A stretch of 64,000 nt of DNA from Actinomycetospora straminea (GCF_028737255.1 NZ_JAQZAN010000019.1:1-64000), one strand, 5' to 3'; shown: positions 12,267 to 22,209, counted from the stretch's first letter. The notes: generated by a model from the sequence alone, not told the origin. Translations and numbers: made by a program.

Positions 12267-13921
12267 CCGCCGCCGCCGCCTCCACGGTTGCCGCCGCCGT
12301 CGGTGCTCGGCGGCGGGCCCTGGCCGGGGCCGAACGGGTTCGCGGTGTTCGGGTCGGGCAGGACGACGAGCTCGCCGGGCGCGAGGCCGGAGCGGATCTC
12401 GGTGACCGTGTCGGAGCTCAGCCCCAGCCCGACGGTGCGGGGCTGCGGGACACCGTCGGGGCCGAGGACCTGCACGGTCCCGTCCGTCGCGCCCTCCCCG
12501 CCGATCGGGGTGACGGCCACCGACGGCAGGAACGAGACGTTCGGCGTCTGCGCCACGGTGACCGCGACGCTCGCCGACATCCCGGGTCGCAGGTTGGGCG
12601 GCGGGCCGGTGAGCGTGACATTGGTGCCGTACTGCACCGACGAGCCGGAGCCGGGCAGCAGGTCGACGCCGCTGACGGTGCCGGGCAGCGCCTGCCCGGG
12701 CAGCGCGTTGACCGACACCTCGACCGGCTGGCCGACGGCGAGCCGGCCGACGTCGAGCTCGGGGACGTCGGCGCGGATCTGCAGCGTGGTGAGGTCGAGG
12801 ACCGTCAGCGCCGCCGGGGTCGTCGGCGCGCCCGTGACCTGGGCGCCGCCGGTGGACCCGCTCGCGGCTCCGGCGCCCGCACCGGCGCCCGCCGCCGCGG
12901 CCGCCGCGCCGGTGCCGCCGGCCGTGCCGTCGGGCAGCGTGCCGCCGGTCGGGTTGCCCGAGCCGGTCGAGCTCGTGGTCGTGCCGCCGGCCGGGACCAG
13001 CTGGCCGGGGCCGATGTCGAGGCTCACCACCGTGCCGTCCTGGGGCGAGGAGAGCTCGAGGTCCTCGGTGGCGTTCTCCGCCTGGATCACCGACGCCTCC
13101 GCCTGGGCCAGCGACGCCTCCGCCTGTGCCACCTGGCCCTCGGGCGTGGTCGCGCCGGCGGCGCCACCCGCCCCGCCACCGGCGTTGGGCGCCGTGGTCG
13201 TGGTGCCGCCCCCGCCGGTGCCGCTGCCGGTGCCGCCGCCGCCCGGGGGTGCGGGCTGTGCGGGCACGGCCTTCGGGTCGGCGGCGGGCATGCTGCGCAG
13301 CCCGTTGACCTCGACGAGCGGACCGCTCTGCTGGCGCTGATCACTCGGAGGTGCGGGTTGCGCAGTGGTCGGCGCGGGATTTGCGGCAGGCGCGCAGGTC
13401 GTGCACGGACTTGTGGCCTGCCCGCCTGTGGTGGTGTTTCCCGGCACACCCGTACCCGTCCCCTGCTGCATGGGCGCCGGCGTCTGACCGGCCGGAGCCG
13501 GCTGCTGGGCCGGCGCCGCGGCGCTGGTCTGCGGGTTGTCCCGCGCCTCGCGGGCGTCGCGGAGCGACTGGCGGGCGGCGTCGCGCTGGGCCCGGGCGGC
13601 CTCGAGGTTCGCCTCGGCGTACTCGGGGTCGAGGGTGGCGACGACGTCGCCGGCCTCGACGAGGTCACCGACCGCCACGCGCACGTCCTCGACGCGCCCG
13701 CCGACGGCGAAGTTCAGGGTGGAGCTCTGGGCGCTGGTGACCGCGCCGGAGGCGGTGACCGTCTCGGCGACGGTGCCGCGGCCCACCGGCGTGGTGCGCA
13801 GGCCTGTGTCGTCGGAGCCGCCGGTCGCCGTCAGGCCGATGACCGTCCCGCCGACCGCGAGCAGCACCACCAGCACGATCAGCCCGTTGACGAGCCACAG
13901 AGAGCGACGCGCACCCGCCAT
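12263..13921 (-). CDS. RND/MacA-type efflux adaptor subunit
   Basis: 552 residues. A TM anchor (LWLVNGLIVLVVLLAVGGTVI, about 8-28) is followed by a barrel-sandwich lipoyl half (TLNFAVGGRVEDVRVAVGDL), a helical hairpin (EANLEAARAQRDAARQSLRDA), a long low-complexity insert, the second hairpin and lipoyl half (DGTVVSLDIGPGQLV), and a beta-barrel plus C-terminal domain ending Gly-rich. The insert (roughly residues 150-195) uses codons such as ACA, AGT, AAT and GCA that are rare in neighbouring genes and contains a CTTC pair. It hands substrate or energy coupling to the MacB-type transporter encoded downstream. Confidence 0.9.
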   Translation of the reverse strand: MAGARRSLWLVNGLIVLVVLLAVGGTVIGLTATGGSDDTGLRTTPVGRGTVAETVTASGAVTSAQSSTLNFAVGGRVEDVRVAVGDLVEAGDVVATLDPEYAEANLEAARAQRDAARQSLRDAREARDNPQTSAAAPAQQPAPAGQTPAPMQQGTGTGVPGNTTTGGQATSPCTTCAPAANPAPTTAQPAPPSDQRQQSGPLVEVNGLRSMPAADPKAVPAQPAPPGGGGTGSGTGGGGTTTTAPNAGGGAGGAAGATTPEGQVAQAEASLAQAEASVIQAENATEDLELSSPQDGTVVSLDIGPGQLVPAGGTTTSSTGSGNPTGGTLPDGTAGGTGAAAAAAGAGAGAGAASGSTGGAQVTGAPTTPAALTVLDLTTLQIRADVPELDVGRLAVGQPVEVSVNALPGQALPGTVSGVDLLPGSGSSVQYGTNVTLTGPPPNLRPGMSASVAVTVAQTPNVSFLPSVAVTPIGGEGATDGTVQVLGPDGVPQPRTVGLGLSSDTVTEIRSGLAPGELVVLPDPNTANPFGPGQGPPPSTDGGGNRGGGGGG

Positions 13922-13994
13922 GTGGCGGACGGTAGCGGTCGGTCAGCGGCCGATGACGCGCGGGGTCGTGTCGAGTGAGTGACCGTTCAGCGAG

Positions 13995-14558
13995 TCAGGC
14001 GTAGACGCGGGGATCGAGCGTGCCGATGTAGGGCAGGTCCCGGTAGCGCTCCGCGTAGTCGAGCCCGAACCCGACGACGAACTCGTTCGGGATGTCGAAC
14101 CCGACGTACGCGACGTCCACGTCGAGCTTCGCCGCCTCGGGCTTGCGCAGCAGCGTCACGACGTCCAGCGAGGCCGGCCCGCGGGACTCGAGGTTCTTGA
14201 GCAGCCAGGACAGCGTGAGCCCCGAGTCGATGATGTCCTCGACGATGAGGACGCGGCGGCCCGAGATGTCGCGATCGAGGTCCTTGAGGATGCGCACCAC
14301 GCCCGAGGACGAGGTCGACGAGCCGTACGAGCTGACCGCCATGAACTCGAGCTGGGTGGGCATCGGCAGGCGGCGGGCGAGGTCCGTCATGAACATCACC
14401 GCGCCCTTGAGGACGGTGACGAGCACGAGGTCCTGGTCACGCTCGCCGTAGTCGGCGCCGATCTGCGCGGCCAGCTCGCCGATCTTGTCCTGGATCTGCT
14501 CCTCGGTGATCAGTACGGACGCGATGTCGCCGTCGTACACCGTTGTCGGGCTCCTCAC
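13995..14558 (-). CDS. hpt: Hypoxanthine (guanine) phosphoribosyltransferase
   Basis: 187 residues. Purine salvage enzyme making IMP/GMP from the base and PRPP. PRPP-binding loop [14 protein letters not shown], the flexible-loop [29 protein letters not shown], and the base-binding [19 protein letters not shown] are all present. Start GTG 14558 overlaps the tilS stop (GTGA); an internal GTG 18 bases downstream (VYDGD) is an alternative. The tilS-hpt pairing is widely conserved, often with ftsH nearby as in this window. Confidence 0.96.
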   Translation of the reverse strand: MRSPTTVYDGDIASVLITEEQIQDKIGELAAQIGADYGERDQDLVLVTVLKGAVMFMTDLARRLPMPTQLEFMAVSSYGSSTSSSGVVRILKDLDRDISGRRVLIVEDIIDSGLTLSWLLKNLESRGPASLDVVTLLRKPEAAKLDVDVAYVGFDIPNEFVVGFGLDYAERYRDLPYIGTLDPRVYA

Positions 14559-15604
14559 CGGATCGGGGGCGGCCCGTCGGGGCGGGCCGGGGCTCCGGGG
14601 CCGGGGTGGCGCCCCTCGAGCACCCGCAGCCTGCCATGCGCCCGCACCACCTCCAACCCGCCCGCGAGCGGCGGCACACCCTGACCACGCCAGCGGGCGA
14701 CGACGGCGTCGACGGCCCGCACGTGCGCGTCGGTGAGCTCCCGCGCCCCCGCCGCGACCAGCCACGACCGCAGCACCCGGCGCCGCACGGCCGGGGCCTC
14801 GGCCGCGAGACCGACCGCGTCGAGGGAGCCGTCCCCGTCGACGAGCAGGGCCAGGCGCTCGTGCGCCAGCGCGGTGAGCGCGGCGTCGTCGTCGGCGAGC
14901 TGCGCGGCCGTCCGGGCCAGCGCCGGCGCCACCCCGCCGGCGAGCACGTCCTCGAGCAGCGGCAGGACCTCGCGGCGCAGGCGGGCGCGGATGTAGCGCG
15001 GGTCGGCGTTGTGGGGGTCGTCCCACACCGGCAGGCCCGCGGCGGCGCAGGCCGCGCGCGTCGTCGCGCGCCGGACGCCGAGCAGCGGGCGGCACCACGG
15101 CGCGTCCCACGCCGCCATCCCCGCGAGCGAGCGCGCCCCGGATCCGCGGCCCAGCCCGAGCAGCACGGTCTCGGCCTGGTCGTCGAGCGTGTGCCCGAGC
15201 AGCACCGGCGCGTCCCCGTGGGCGCACGACGCCGCCCGCAGCGCCGCGTAGCGGGCGTCGCGGGCCGCGGCCTCCGGGCCGCCCGCGGCGCCCACCTCGA
15301 CGGCGACGACCTCCGCCGCCGCACCCAGCTCCCGCAGCAGCCCGGCCGTCGTCGCCGCCCGCTCGGCGGAGCCCTCCTGCAGGCCGTGGTCGACGACGAC
15401 CCCGTGCACCGCGGGTGCCACGTGCACCGCGGCGGCGGCCAGCGCGAGCGAGTCCGCGCCGCCCGAGCACGCGACGATCACGGGAGCGAACGCGGCGTTC
15501 GTGCGCGTAGAGGCAGCGAACGGCGCGTTCGCTGCGTCCGTCACGCCGCCCAGGGCCTCGCGCACCGCCCGGCGGACCTCGGCGACGGGCTCGGGCACGC
15601 GCAC
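14555..15604 (-). CDS. tilS: tRNA(Ile)-lysidine synthetase with a repeat-derived N-terminal insert
   Basis: 349 residues. N-type ATP pyrophosphatase that modifies C34 of the CAU-anticodon tRNA-Ile. P-loop [11 protein letters not shown] with SGGADS at 47-52; [22 protein letters not shown] and the MxxxP-like [18 protein letters not shown] follow. Just before the P-loop, residues 23-41 ([19 protein letters not shown]) are encoded by a copy of the dispersed double-hairpin repeat, in frame; other TilS proteins usually have only a short linker there. Start GTG 15604 with GGAGAGG upstream. Overlaps hpt by 4 bp. Confidence 0.94.
   Translation of the reverse strand: MRVPEPVAEVRRAVREALGGVTDAANAPFAASTRTNAAFAPVIVACSGGADSLALAAAAVHVAPAVHGVVVDHGLQEGSAERAATTAGLLRELGAAAEVVAVEVGAAGGPEAAARDARYAALRAASCAHGDAPVLLGHTLDDQAETVLLGLGRGSGARSLAGMAAWDAPWCRPLLGVRRATTRAACAAAGLPVWDDPHNADPRYIRARLRREVLPLLEDVLAGGVAPALARTAAQLADDDAALTALAHERLALLVDGDGSLDAVGLAAEAPAVRRRVLRSWLVAAGARELTDAHVRAVDAVVARWRGQGVPPLAGGLEVVRAHGRLRVLEGRHPGPGAPARPDGPPPIR
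15486..15535 (-). repeat. TAGA double-hairpin repeat, copy 2, inside tilS
   Basis: Hairpin GCAGCGAAC-GGCGC-GTTCGCTGC at 15513-15535, spacer CGCGTAGAG and a second inverted repeat GAACGC-G-GCGTTC at 15488-15500. Same sense orientation relative to the tilS transcript as the intergenic copies have to their upstream genes, and read through without a stop. Confidence 0.85.
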
Positions 15605-15626
15605 GGCCGTGACCTCTCCGGTGGCG

Positions 15627-16706
15627 TCAGCCGTGGACGCGCCCGACCCAGGTGTCCGGGTCGGTGATCTCGGCGCGGCGGGGCAGGGTGTCCGGCGAGG
15701 TCCAGACGGCGTTGAGGCCGTCGAGGCCCACCCGGTCGACGACGCGGTCGACGAACACGCGGCCCTGCTCGTACTGCCGGATCTTCGCGTCGACGCCGAG
15801 AAGCGTCCGCAGGAGCCGGTCGACGAGGCTGCCGCCGCGACGGCGCGTGGTGAAGCGCGCCCGGATCGCCGCCACCGACGGCACGACGGCGGGGCCGACG
15901 GCGTCCATGACGTGCTCGGCGTGCCCCTCGAGCAGGGTGGTCAGGGCGAGCAGGCGGTCGAGGACGGCGCGCTGCTCGGGCCCCTGGAACATCTCGACCA
16001 GCGCCAGCCCGTCGCGCGGCGGGTCGTGGCGGACGGCCTTGACGATCTCGGGGAGCCGGTCGACCGCGCCCGAGGCCGTGCGGTCGAAGCCGCCGGCGAA
16101 CGCCGCGACCTCGTCCCGGAAGTGGTCGCGCAGCCAGTCGACGGCGGTGAACTGGAGCCGGTGGGTGGCCTCGTGCAGGCAGACCCAGAGCGCGAAGTCG
16201 TCGGCGTCGACGTCGAGCGCCTGGCGGGCGGCGACGACGTTGGGCGCGACGAGCAGCAGGCGCCCCGCGCGCTCCGGCCCGCCGAACGGGTCGTACTGCC
16301 CCAGCACCCGGCTGCCCAGGAACGCCAGCAGCGTGCCCATCTGCACGCCGGCAGCCGTGCGGGTCACCCGGCCGAAGGCGCTGCCGACAATGCCGGCGGG
16401 CGGGCCGGGCAGCGGCGCGTCCTCGAGGAGCGTGGCGATCCCGCCGACCGCGGAGCGGATCCAGCCCGGCCGGTCGACGACGTCGGCCTCGGGCACCGGC
16501 AGCCCCGCGCCGAGCCCGGTCAGCTCGCGCACGTGGCCCTCGCCGATGCGGGCGCCCTCGCGCAGCCGGCTCACCTCGGCGGCGGCCTCGGCGGGCGAGA
16601 CGGCGGGACCCGCGGGCACCAGCCGCGCGCCGGTGGCGGCCGCGAGGCCCCAGTCGACGGGCAGGCCCGTGCCGTCACGGGGCGCGGAGGTCAGCTCGAC
16701 GGACAC
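15627..16706 (-). CDS. Zinc-dependent metalloprotease (zincin_2, F420-biosynthesis-associated type)
   Basis: 359 residues, GTG 16706 with GGTGGAG upstream. HEATH at 178-182 is the zincin HExxH motif, preceded by FALWVCL, and a distal Glu-containing segment LLEGHAEHVMDAVG provides the third ligand region. This matches the actinobacterial family often labelled coenzyme F420 biosynthesis-associated uncharacterised protein (Rv3626c position, between tilS and dacB). No signal peptide is seen. The substrate is unknown; the label F420-associated is a database habit rather than demonstrated activity. Confidence 0.9.
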   Translation of the reverse strand: MSVELTSAPRDGTGLPVDWGLAAATGARLVPAGPAVSPAEAAAEVSRLREGARIGEGHVRELTGLGAGLPVPEADVVDRPGWIRSAVGGIATLLEDAPLPGPPAGIVGSAFGRVTRTAAGVQMGTLLAFLGSRVLGQYDPFGGPERAGRLLLVAPNVVAARQALDVDADDFALWVCLHEATHRLQFTAVDWLRDHFRDEVAAFAGGFDRTASGAVDRLPEIVKAVRHDPPRDGLALVEMFQGPEQRAVLDRLLALTTLLEGHAEHVMDAVGPAVVPSVAAIRARFTTRRRGGSLVDRLLRTLLGVDAKIRQYEQGRVFVDRVVDRVGLDGLNAVWTSPDTLPRRAEITDPDTWVGRVHG

Positions 16707-16744
16707 GGCTCCACCGTACGTCGCGGTCCCCGGGGTCCCCGCGC

Positions 16745-18211
16745 TCAGCGGCACCCGCAGTCGTGCAGGGCCGCGGCGAGGGCGTCGAGGCGGGGGCGCG
16801 CGGTGCCCGGGTCGACGCCGTTGCTCATGAACGAGAAGACGAGCACCCGGCCGTCGGCGGTGTCGACGACGCCGGCCAGGGCGTTCGCCGCGGTCAGCGT
16901 GCCGGTCTTCGCCCGCACCCAGCCGCGGCCGTCGGCGCTCGGGGTGCCGGGGGCGTAGCGGTCGGCGAGCGTGCCGCCCCCGCCCGCGACCGGCAGGCCG
17001 TCGAGCAGCGGGCGCAGGGCCGCGGTGCGCGGGTCGGGGCCGGCCGGCGCGGCGGCGGGGGCGAGCACGCCGGACAGCGCGGTGGCGGGCACGCGGTCGT
17101 TCACCGAGAGCCCGCTGGTGTCGGCGAGCGTGACGCCGGCGGTGTCGATGCCCGCCTCGTCGAGCACCCGCGTCACCGCCCGCGCGGCGCCGTCGAACGT
17201 CGTCGGCTCCCCGACCGCCCGCGCGACCTCGCGCCCGAGCGCCTCGGCCAGCACGTTGTCGGAGTTCTGCAGGGCGGTGCGCACCAGCTCGGTGGTCGGC
17301 GGCGACGCGACCTGCCCGAGCACCGGGGCGCCCGGCGGCGCCGTGCCCACGGCGACGGTCGGCGCGGCGCCGCCCTCGGCGAGGCGCGCGCCGAGCTCGC
17401 GGGCGGCGTCGGAGGCGGGGGTGGCGGTCCGCGGGATGTCGAGCACGGTCGGGTCGCTGCGCCCGCCGTCGAGCATCACCGGGACGATCGGGGCGACGAA
17501 CCCGCTCGCGACGTCGGTGGGGTCCCAGCCGGGCGCGACGCCGGCGCCGCCCCCGTTCTCGTAGCGCGAGACGTCGACGAGGACCCGCTTCACCGCGGGC
17601 TGCCCGGCGCGCGCGGCGTCCACCGCTGCGACGAGGTCGTCGAGGCGGGCGGCGTCGGGGTAGACGGTCTGGCGTCCGGCGGGCAGTGAGGACAGCGTCG
17701 GGTCGCCCCCGCCGACCAGCACGATCGAGTCGGGGGTGGGACCGGCGACGACCGTGGTCGTCCAGCGCATCGTCGGGTCGAGGCGCAGCAGGGCCGCGGC
17801 GCCGGTGAGCAGCTTCGTCACCGACGCCGGCACCTGCGGCTCGGACGGACGCCGGCTCCACAGGGTCGTGCCGGTCGCGGGGTCGATGACCGCGCCGGTG
17901 ACGTCGCCGAGGGCCGCGACGCGGGCGTCGAGCGCGGTCGCGAGGCCGGCCTCGGTCGGGGCCGGGGCGTCGGTACCGACGGCGGCCAGGCGCAGCTGCG
18001 GGGTCGCGGGGTCCGGCGGGTCGGCGGTCGCCCCGCCCAACAGGCCCACGGGCAGGCCCACCGCGCGGGCGAACGAGGGCGCCGAGAGGGTGACGCCGAC
18101 GCCGAGGCCGGCCAGCAGCGCCACGACGACCGCGACCGCCAGCACCCGCAGGCCCCATCGGCGAACACCCGATGACGGCGCGGGGACCGCGCGGTGACCT
18201 TCGCCGCTCAC
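16745..18211 (-). CDS. dacB: D-alanyl-D-alanine carboxypeptidase/endopeptidase (PBP4 type)
   Basis: 488 residues. Signal anchor at about 20-42 ([20 protein letters not shown]), then a class C penicillin-binding domain: SxxK as SVTK at 130-133, SxN as [10 protein letters not shown], and KTG as WVRAKTGTL near the C-terminus. The inserted domain between SxxK and SxN is typical of the DacB/PBP4 group. It trims or cleaves peptidoglycan peptides outside the membrane. GTG 18211 is divergent from ppa, matching Rv3627c-Rv3628. Confidence 0.93.
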   Translation of the reverse strand: MSGEGHRAVPAPSSGVRRWGLRVLAVAVVVALLAGLGVGVTLSAPSFARAVGLPVGLLGGATADPPDPATPQLRLAAVGTDAPAPTEAGLATALDARVAALGDVTGAVIDPATGTTLWSRRPSEPQVPASVTKLLTGAAALLRLDPTMRWTTTVVAGPTPDSIVLVGGGDPTLSSLPAGRQTVYPDAARLDDLVAAVDAARAGQPAVKRVLVDVSRYENGGGAGVAPGWDPTDVASGFVAPIVPVMLDGGRSDPTVLDIPRTATPASDAARELGARLAEGGAAPTVAVGTAPPGAPVLGQVASPPTTELVRTALQNSDNVLAEALGREVARAVGEPTTFDGAARAVTRVLDEAGIDTAGVTLADTSGLSVNDRVPATALSGVLAPAAAPAGPDPRTAALRPLLDGLPVAGGGGTLADRYAPGTPSADGRGWVRAKTGTLTAANALAGVVDTADGRVLVFSFMSNGVDPGTARPRLDALAAALHDCGCR

Positions 18212-18389
18212 GACCCCGCACCCCTCCTCACCTGCTGTTCACCTCGCCCGGACGAGGCCGGGGTCACGCCACGGTGTGCCGGGTCACCCCGCCCGTTGCC
18301 CCACACTAGAGGCGCGAGAGGACCGCGGGCCGACCCACGGGGGCGGGTCGGGCCGGACGGACGAGCGAGGACGAGGGAGCGGTGTCGCC

Positions 18390-18890
18390 GTGGAGTTCGA
18401 CGTACTGATCGAGATCCCCAAGGGGAACCGGAACAAGTACGAGATGGACCACAGCTCCGGGCGGCTGCGCCTGGACCGGACCCTCTTCACGGCCACGCAG
18501 TACCCGGCCGACTACGGCTACATCGAGGACACCCTCGGCCAGGACGGCGACCCGCTCGACGCGCTCGTGCTCATCCAGGAGCCGACGTTCCCCGGCTGCG
18601 TGGTCGCCGCGCGCGCCATCGGCATGTTCCGCATGACCGACGAGGCCGGCGGCGACGACAAGGTGCTCTGCGTGCCCGCGGGCGACCCCCGCCAGGAGCA
18701 CCTGCGCGACATCCACCACCTCTCCGAGTACGACCGCCTCGAGATCCAGCACTTCTTCGAGGTCTACAAGGACCTCGAGCCCGGCAAGAGCGTCGAGGGC
18801 GCGCAGTGGGTCGGGCGCTCGGACGCCGAGCTGGAGATCAAGGCCTCCCGCCAGCGCGCCGAGCAGAAGGGCCACGGCGGGGCGCACTGA
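18390..18890 (+). CDS. ppa: Inorganic pyrophosphatase (family I)
   Basis: 166 residues, compact hexameric-type soluble PPase that hydrolyses PPi to drive biosynthesis. [11 protein letters not shown] at 8-18, [23 protein letters not shown] containing the metal-binding Asp triad, and the later [13 protein letters not shown] segment are intact. GTG 18390 ([12 protein letters not shown]) fits the normal family N-terminus and has GGGAG upstream; a longer frame start would add Gly/Arg-rich sequence and is rejected. Divergent from dacB; converges on the MFS gene. Confidence 0.97.
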   Translation: MEFDVLIEIPKGNRNKYEMDHSSGRLRLDRTLFTATQYPADYGYIEDTLGQDGDPLDALVLIQEPTFPGCVVAARAIGMFRMTDEAGGDDKVLCVPAGDPRQEHLRDIHHLSEYDRLEIQHFFEVYKDLEPGKSVEGAQWVGRSDAELEIKASRQRAEQKGHGGAH

Positions 18891-18928
18891 GTGTCCTGAC
18901 GACCAGGCCCCGCCGCGGCGCTCCGCCT

Positions 18929-21706
18929 TCAGCGGGTGGTGCGCGTGAGGTCGACCGGCGGGGCCGCCTCGTGCCGCCCGGCCCGGTCGAATTCCGGCGC
19001 GGCCTCCCCTGCGGCCTCCCCGGCTGACACGGCCGGGCGGGGCGGAGTGACGGTCAGGGCGACGTCGATGGACCCCGCCCCCTCGACCACCACCTGCTCG
19101 CTGACCGGCGCGAACCCGCTCGCGGTGAGCATGTGCCGCCCGGGCGCGAGGTCGTCGAACCGGAACCGGCCGTCGGCACCCGTGACCGCCGAGGCGACGA
19201 CGCCACCATCCCGGCCCACGAGCACGACCAGCGACTCCGGCACCGGCGCCCCGCCCGCGGCGCGCACCGCCCCGGCCAGCGTGTACCGGGCCGGTGCGAC
19301 CGTGACGTCGGCGCGCGCCCCGTCCTCGCCGACCGCGACGCGGATCGCGCGCGGTGCGCGTCCGGGGGCGAGCACGGTGACGGTGTAGCCGCCGGGCTCG
19401 ACCTCGCCGGTCTCCCAGCCGCCCTCGGCGTCGCTGCGCCGTACACCCACGACGCCGCCGTCGGTGTCGGTGACGGTCACGGTGGCGCCGGCGACCGCGG
19501 TGCCATCGGGCTCGGCGACCCGCCCGCCGAGGGTCACCACGCGGGACAGTACGACGTCGCGGCGCACGGGGACGCCGTCGACCGTGACGAGCTCCGCGAA
19601 CGGGCGGCGTCGCGGCGAGCTGGCGATGAGCACGTAGGTGCCGGCGGCCGGCGCGACCAGCGTGTAGCCGCCCCGCTGGTCGAGCCCCGCCCGCTCCACC
19701 GGGGCGCCGTCGAGGCCGTGCAGCGAGACCGAGACCTCGTCCTGCGCACCGACCGGGCTGCCGCCCGTGCCGGTGACGCGACCGTGGACGGTGGGCCCGG
19801 ACCGGCGGACCGGGCTGGGCCGGCCGTTGCCGGCGGTGCTGTGGGTGCCGGTGCCGTGGGTGGCGGTGGCGGGCGGGCCCCAGCCGTGGGTCGCGGGCTC
19901 CGACGAGGTCGCGGGCGACGACGACGTGGCGTGCGCCGTCGCGGGGACGGGCGGGTTCGAGGCGGTGCCGATGGCCGCGGCGCCGCCGGCGGTCTCGGTG
20001 GCCGGGGTGGTCCCGGCGCCCTCGGCCTCCTCGGCCCCCTCGGCACTGCGGGCCTGGATGCCCGACTGCGTGCGCAGCGGGACCTCGCGCAGGAACCAGA
20101 TGAGCACGAAGCCGACGGCGATCACGCACCCGGCGATGAGGAAGACCAGGTCCATCGCGTCGGAGAAGCCGACGAGGAACGGCTCGGCGAGGCGCGGGTC
20201 CATCCGCTGGAGCACCGAGGAGTCCTGCGCGACCTGCGCCGCCCCGGCGACGGGGTCGACCGCGACCTGGTTGGCCGGGTTGGCGAGCGCCGCCGGGTCG
20301 GCGAGCGCGGCCCGGAAGCCCGCCGTCGGGGCGATCGCGGCGAAGGCGTCGCGGATGTAGTCGCCGACCGTCGAGAACAGCACCGAGAGGAAGACCGCGA
20401 CGCCGAGCGTGCCGCCCATCTGCCGGAAGAAGGTCGCCGACGCCGTGGCCACGCCCATGTCCTTGGCCGGCACGGCGTTCTGCACGGCGAGCACGAGCGT
20501 CTGCATGCAGTTCCCGAGCCCGAGGCCGAAGACGACCATGAGCAGCGCGACCTGCCAGTACGGGGTGTCGGCGTGCAGCAGGAAGTGGAACAGCAGCATG
20601 CCGAGGGTCATCAGCCCGAGGCCGATCACCGGGAAGACCTTGTAGCGCCCGGTGCGGCTGGTGAGCTGTCCGGAGATGATCGAGGCGACCATGATGCCGC
20701 CGACCAGCGGGATCATCTGGAGCCCGGCCTGCGTCGGGCTGGAGCCGGTGACGATCTGCAGGTACTGCGGGACGATCGCGATGCCGCCGAACATCCCGAC
20801 GCCGGTGATGATCGCGATGATCGAGGTCAGGCTGAACACGCCGTTGCGGAACAGGCGCAGCGGCAGCAGCGCGTCGTCGCCGTAGGCCCGCTCGGCGAGG
20901 TAGAAGGCGACGAGCCCGACCGCGCCGACGGCGTAACAGATGATCGCCGAGGTCGAGCCCCAGCCCCACTCGCGGCCCTGCTCGGCGATGATCAGCAGCG
21001 GCACGAGGCCGACGGCCAGCGCGGCGGCGCCGGGGAAGTCGAGGCGGTGCTCGCGGCGGGTGTGGGGCAGGCGCAGCACGTTCCAGACGACGAGGAACGC
21101 GATCGCGCCGATCGGGACGTTGACGAGGAAGACCCAGCGCCAGCCGGTGATGCCGAGGATCGTGTCCTGGCCGGCGAGGAAGCCGCCGACGACCGGGCCG
21201 ATGACGCTCGACGTGCCGAACACCGCGAGGAAGAAGCCCTGGTAGCGGGCGCGCTCCCGCGGCGGGACGATGTCGCCGATGATCGTCAGGGCGAGCGACA
21301 TGAGCCCGCCGGCGCCGAGGCCCTGGACCGCGCGGAAGGCCGCGAGCTCGTACATCGACGTCGAGATCGTGCACAGCACCGAGCCGACGACGAACAGCCC
21401 GATCGCGAGCAGGAAGAACGGCCGGCGCCCGTAGAGGTCGGAGAGCTTGCCGTAGAGCGGGGTCGTGATCGTCGCCGTGATCAGGTACGCGGTCGTCGCC
21501 CAGGCCTGCAGGTTGAGGCCCTGCAGGTCGTCGGCGATCGTGCGGATCGACGTCGAGACGATGTTCTGGTCGAGCGCGGCCAGGAACATGCCCAGCATCA
21601 GGCCCGAGAGGATCACGAGGATCTGGCGGTGCGTGAAGCCGGTGCTGCCGGGTGTCTCGCCCCGGGTGGTGGCGGCCGCCGCGGGTGCGGCAGCGGGCGT
21701 GCTCAT
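18929..21706 (-). CDS. DHA2-type MFS exporter fused to three carboxypeptidase-regulatory-like beta domains
   Basis: 925 residues. Residues about 28-560 are a 14-helix drug:H+ antiporter of the EmrB/DHA2 type: LDQNIVSTSIRTIADDL in helix 1, LYGKLSDLYGRRPFFL in loop 2-3 and GPVVGGFLAG in the antiporter motif. After a Ser/Thr/Ala linker come three beta-sandwich repeats (about 640-722, 723-806, 807-890), each with a GxVxxxxGxPV strand and a DGxFxFDDLxPG-like turn. In 14-helix exporters both ends face the cytoplasm, so the domains should be intracellular. ATG 21706 overlaps the marR stop (ATGA). Probably repressed by that MarR protein; substrate unknown. Confidence 0.92.
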   Translation of the reverse strand: MSTPAAAPAAAATTRGETPGSTGFTHRQILVILSGLMLGMFLAALDQNIVSTSIRTIADDLQGLNLQAWATTAYLITATITTPLYGKLSDLYGRRPFFLLAIGLFVVGSVLCTISTSMYELAAFRAVQGLGAGGLMSLALTIIGDIVPPRERARYQGFFLAVFGTSSVIGPVVGGFLAGQDTILGITGWRWVFLVNVPIGAIAFLVVWNVLRLPHTRREHRLDFPGAAALAVGLVPLLIIAEQGREWGWGSTSAIICYAVGAVGLVAFYLAERAYGDDALLPLRLFRNGVFSLTSIIAIITGVGMFGGIAIVPQYLQIVTGSSPTQAGLQMIPLVGGIMVASIISGQLTSRTGRYKVFPVIGLGLMTLGMLLFHFLLHADTPYWQVALLMVVFGLGLGNCMQTLVLAVQNAVPAKDMGVATASATFFRQMGGTLGVAVFLSVLFSTVGDYIRDAFAAIAPTAGFRAALADPAALANPANQVAVDPVAGAAQVAQDSSVLQRMDPRLAEPFLVGFSDAMDLVFLIAGCVIAVGFVLIWFLREVPLRTQSGIQARSAEGAEEAEGAGTTPATETAGGAAAIGTASNPPVPATAHATSSSPATSSEPATHGWGPPATATHGTGTHSTAGNGRPSPVRRSGPTVHGRVTGTGGSPVGAQDEVSVSLHGLDGAPVERAGLDQRGGYTLVAPAAGTYVLIASSPRRRPFAELVTVDGVPVRRDVVLSRVVTLGGRVAEPDGTAVAGATVTVTDTDGGVVGVRRSDAEGGWETGEVEPGGYTVTVLAPGRAPRAIRVAVGEDGARADVTVAPARYTLAGAVRAAGGAPVPESLVVLVGRDGGVVASAVTGADGRFRFDDLAPGRHMLTASGFAPVSEQVVVEGAGSIDVALTVTPPRPAVSAGEAAGEAAPEFDRAGRHEAAPPVDLTRTTR

Positions 21707-22209
21707 GAGGCCTCCGGGGGAGCCAGCGTGGCGGGGTGGTGGCGGTGCTCGAGGTCGGCGGCCAGCTGTTCGAGCAGCTCGGCGAGGCGCACGCGGTCGG
21801 CCTCGTCCCAGTGCGCGGTCATGGCGCCGATCTCGCGGTTGCGGCGGTCGCGGTTGGCCTCGAAGACGCGCAGGCCCTCGTCGGTGGGCGCGAGGAGCGT
21901 GGCCCGGCCGTCCTCGGGGTCGGGGCGGCGCTCGACGAGCCCGGCGCGGACCAGCCCGGCGACCTGCCGGCTGACCGTCGACGGGTCCGAGTGCACGGAC
22001 TCGGCCAGGGCGTTCGACCGGCGCGGGCCCTCCAGCACGAGCCGGGCGAGCAGCACGTAGGCGGCGCGCTCGACGCCGTCGGGCCCGACCGACCCGGCCT
22101 TGGCCCGCTCCACCGCGCGCATGACGCGGATGAGCTGGTGGCCGAGACGGTCCGAGACCCGCCAGCGGTCGTCCACCCCCGGCGGAGCCGGGAGCCGCGA
22201 GGAATCCAT
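21703..22209 (-). CDS. MarR-family transcriptional regulator
   Basis: 168 residues, ATG 22209. Winged-helix dimer: LARLVLEGPRRSNALAESVHSDPSTVSRQVAGLVRAGLVERR is the helix-turn-helix, followed by the wing (PDPEDGRATLLAPTDEGLRVF). Translationally coupled (ATGA) to the MFS exporter, the usual arrangement for a local MarR repressor of an efflux gene. A large inverted repeat at 22211-22248 immediately upstream is a candidate operator. A longer frame would start inside the upstream palindrome and is not used. Confidence 0.93.
   Translation of the reverse strand: MDSSRLPAPPGVDDRWRVSDRLGHQLIRVMRAVERAKAGSVGPDGVERAAYVLLARLVLEGPRRSNALAESVHSDPSTVSRQVAGLVRAGLVERRPDPEDGRATLLAPTDEGLRVFEANRDRRNREIGAMTAHWDEADRVRLAELLEQLAADLEHRHHPATLAPPEAS

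Noticed and set aside
18276-18389. N-terminal extension of pyrophosphatase from ATG 18276
   Set aside because: Adds Gly/Arg-rich residues absent in the family; GTG 18390 gives the standard N-terminus.
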